In this document: piece after piece, positions 63,977 through 64,000 of the stretch
Layout: each line of letters starts with the position of its first letter
How positions within the stretch are numbered: position 1 is the stretch's first letter
Assembly (NCBI RefSeq): GCF_014649735.1
Contig: NZ_BMTP01000015.1
Coordinates: forward strand, 123,707-187,706
Source: Streptomyces lavendofoliae
GTDB lineage: Bacteria > Actinomycetota > Actinomycetes > Streptomycetales > Streptomycetaceae
Reading direction: 5' to 3'
Length of the DNA: 64,000 bases
Position numbers and translations under genes: made by a program
The notes under the pieces: model-generated
Told to the model about the DNA's origin: nothing
The model's database searches: none
What the model saw: only the letters and a program-made list of their open reading frames with translations

Positions 63977-64000
63977 CCCCACAATAATTGTTCGGCGGCG

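Overview
The window is about 64 kb of very GC-rich chromosome from a streptomycete. GTG starts are frequent, genes are often joined by ATGA/GTGA overlaps, and the family and gene order match the recA–miaB–hflX core region I know from Streptomyces coelicolor (recA/recX/DUF3046, gluABCD with gluRK, miaB, miaA, dapF, rshA, hflX, and osaA/osaB/osaC with ftsK, rimO, pgsA, cinA and clgR). Gene symbols below rest on motif recognition plus this remembered order; no database search was run.

Layout. 1-3.0 kb: the right-hand part of a siderophore locus on the minus strand (IucA/IucC synthetase cut by the window edge, and a diaminobutyrate-type aminotransferase). 3.3-6.0 kb: two tandem paralogous trypsin-like lipoproteins. 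6.1-17.7 kb: minus-strand housekeeping genes (hflX, an M1 metallopeptidase, rshA, dapF, a small membrane protein, miaA, a LigB-like protein, miaB), interrupted by a small plus-strand pair (an acidic 78-aa protein and an MT0933-type 'antitoxin'). 17.7-18.2 kb is gene-poor and carries the wreck of a cytochrome P450 3' end. 18.2-25.3 kb looks like a glutamate sensing and uptake unit: a membrane-anchored TAXI binding protein, GluK/GluR, and the gluABCD ABC transporter. 25.5-28.6 kb: an FAD monooxygenase, a 36-bp tandem repeat, then a cysteine-containing leader peptide in front of cysteine dioxygenase and rhodanese.

28.6-30.5 kb: recX and recA (LexA-type box in the recA promoter). 30.6-34.9 kb: a NarL-type two-component pair and a cytochrome bd oxidase operon whose cydA is broken by a 2-nt insertion. 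35-39.6 kb: an AI-2E-family permease, DUF3046, a toroid-like protein, azlD/azlC and an AraC regulator. 39.7-45.6 kb: the Lhr helicase, a Nei/Fpg DNA glycosylase and a small membrane protein. A 163-bp inverted-repeat (MITE-like) element lies at 45.7-45.9 kb. 45.9-54.1 kb: dps, clgR, cinA, pgsA, rimO, a RodZ-like protein and ftsK. 54.3-63.7 kb: the osmotic-stress module osaB, osaA (hybrid kinase with a tandem HAMP array of at least ten units) and, divergently, osaC (SpoIIE-type phosphatase). A tRNA-Thr(GGU) with flanking terminators closes the window.

Points deserving most attention are the cysteine leader and palindromic operator ahead of the cysteine dioxygenase operon, the TAXI/GluKR/GluABCD grouping, the C-rich G-poor stretch between gluB and gluC, the frameshifted cydA, the P450 remnant, the MITE and the HAMP array. 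I found no CRISPR array, prophage, complete transposon or large biosynthetic cluster.
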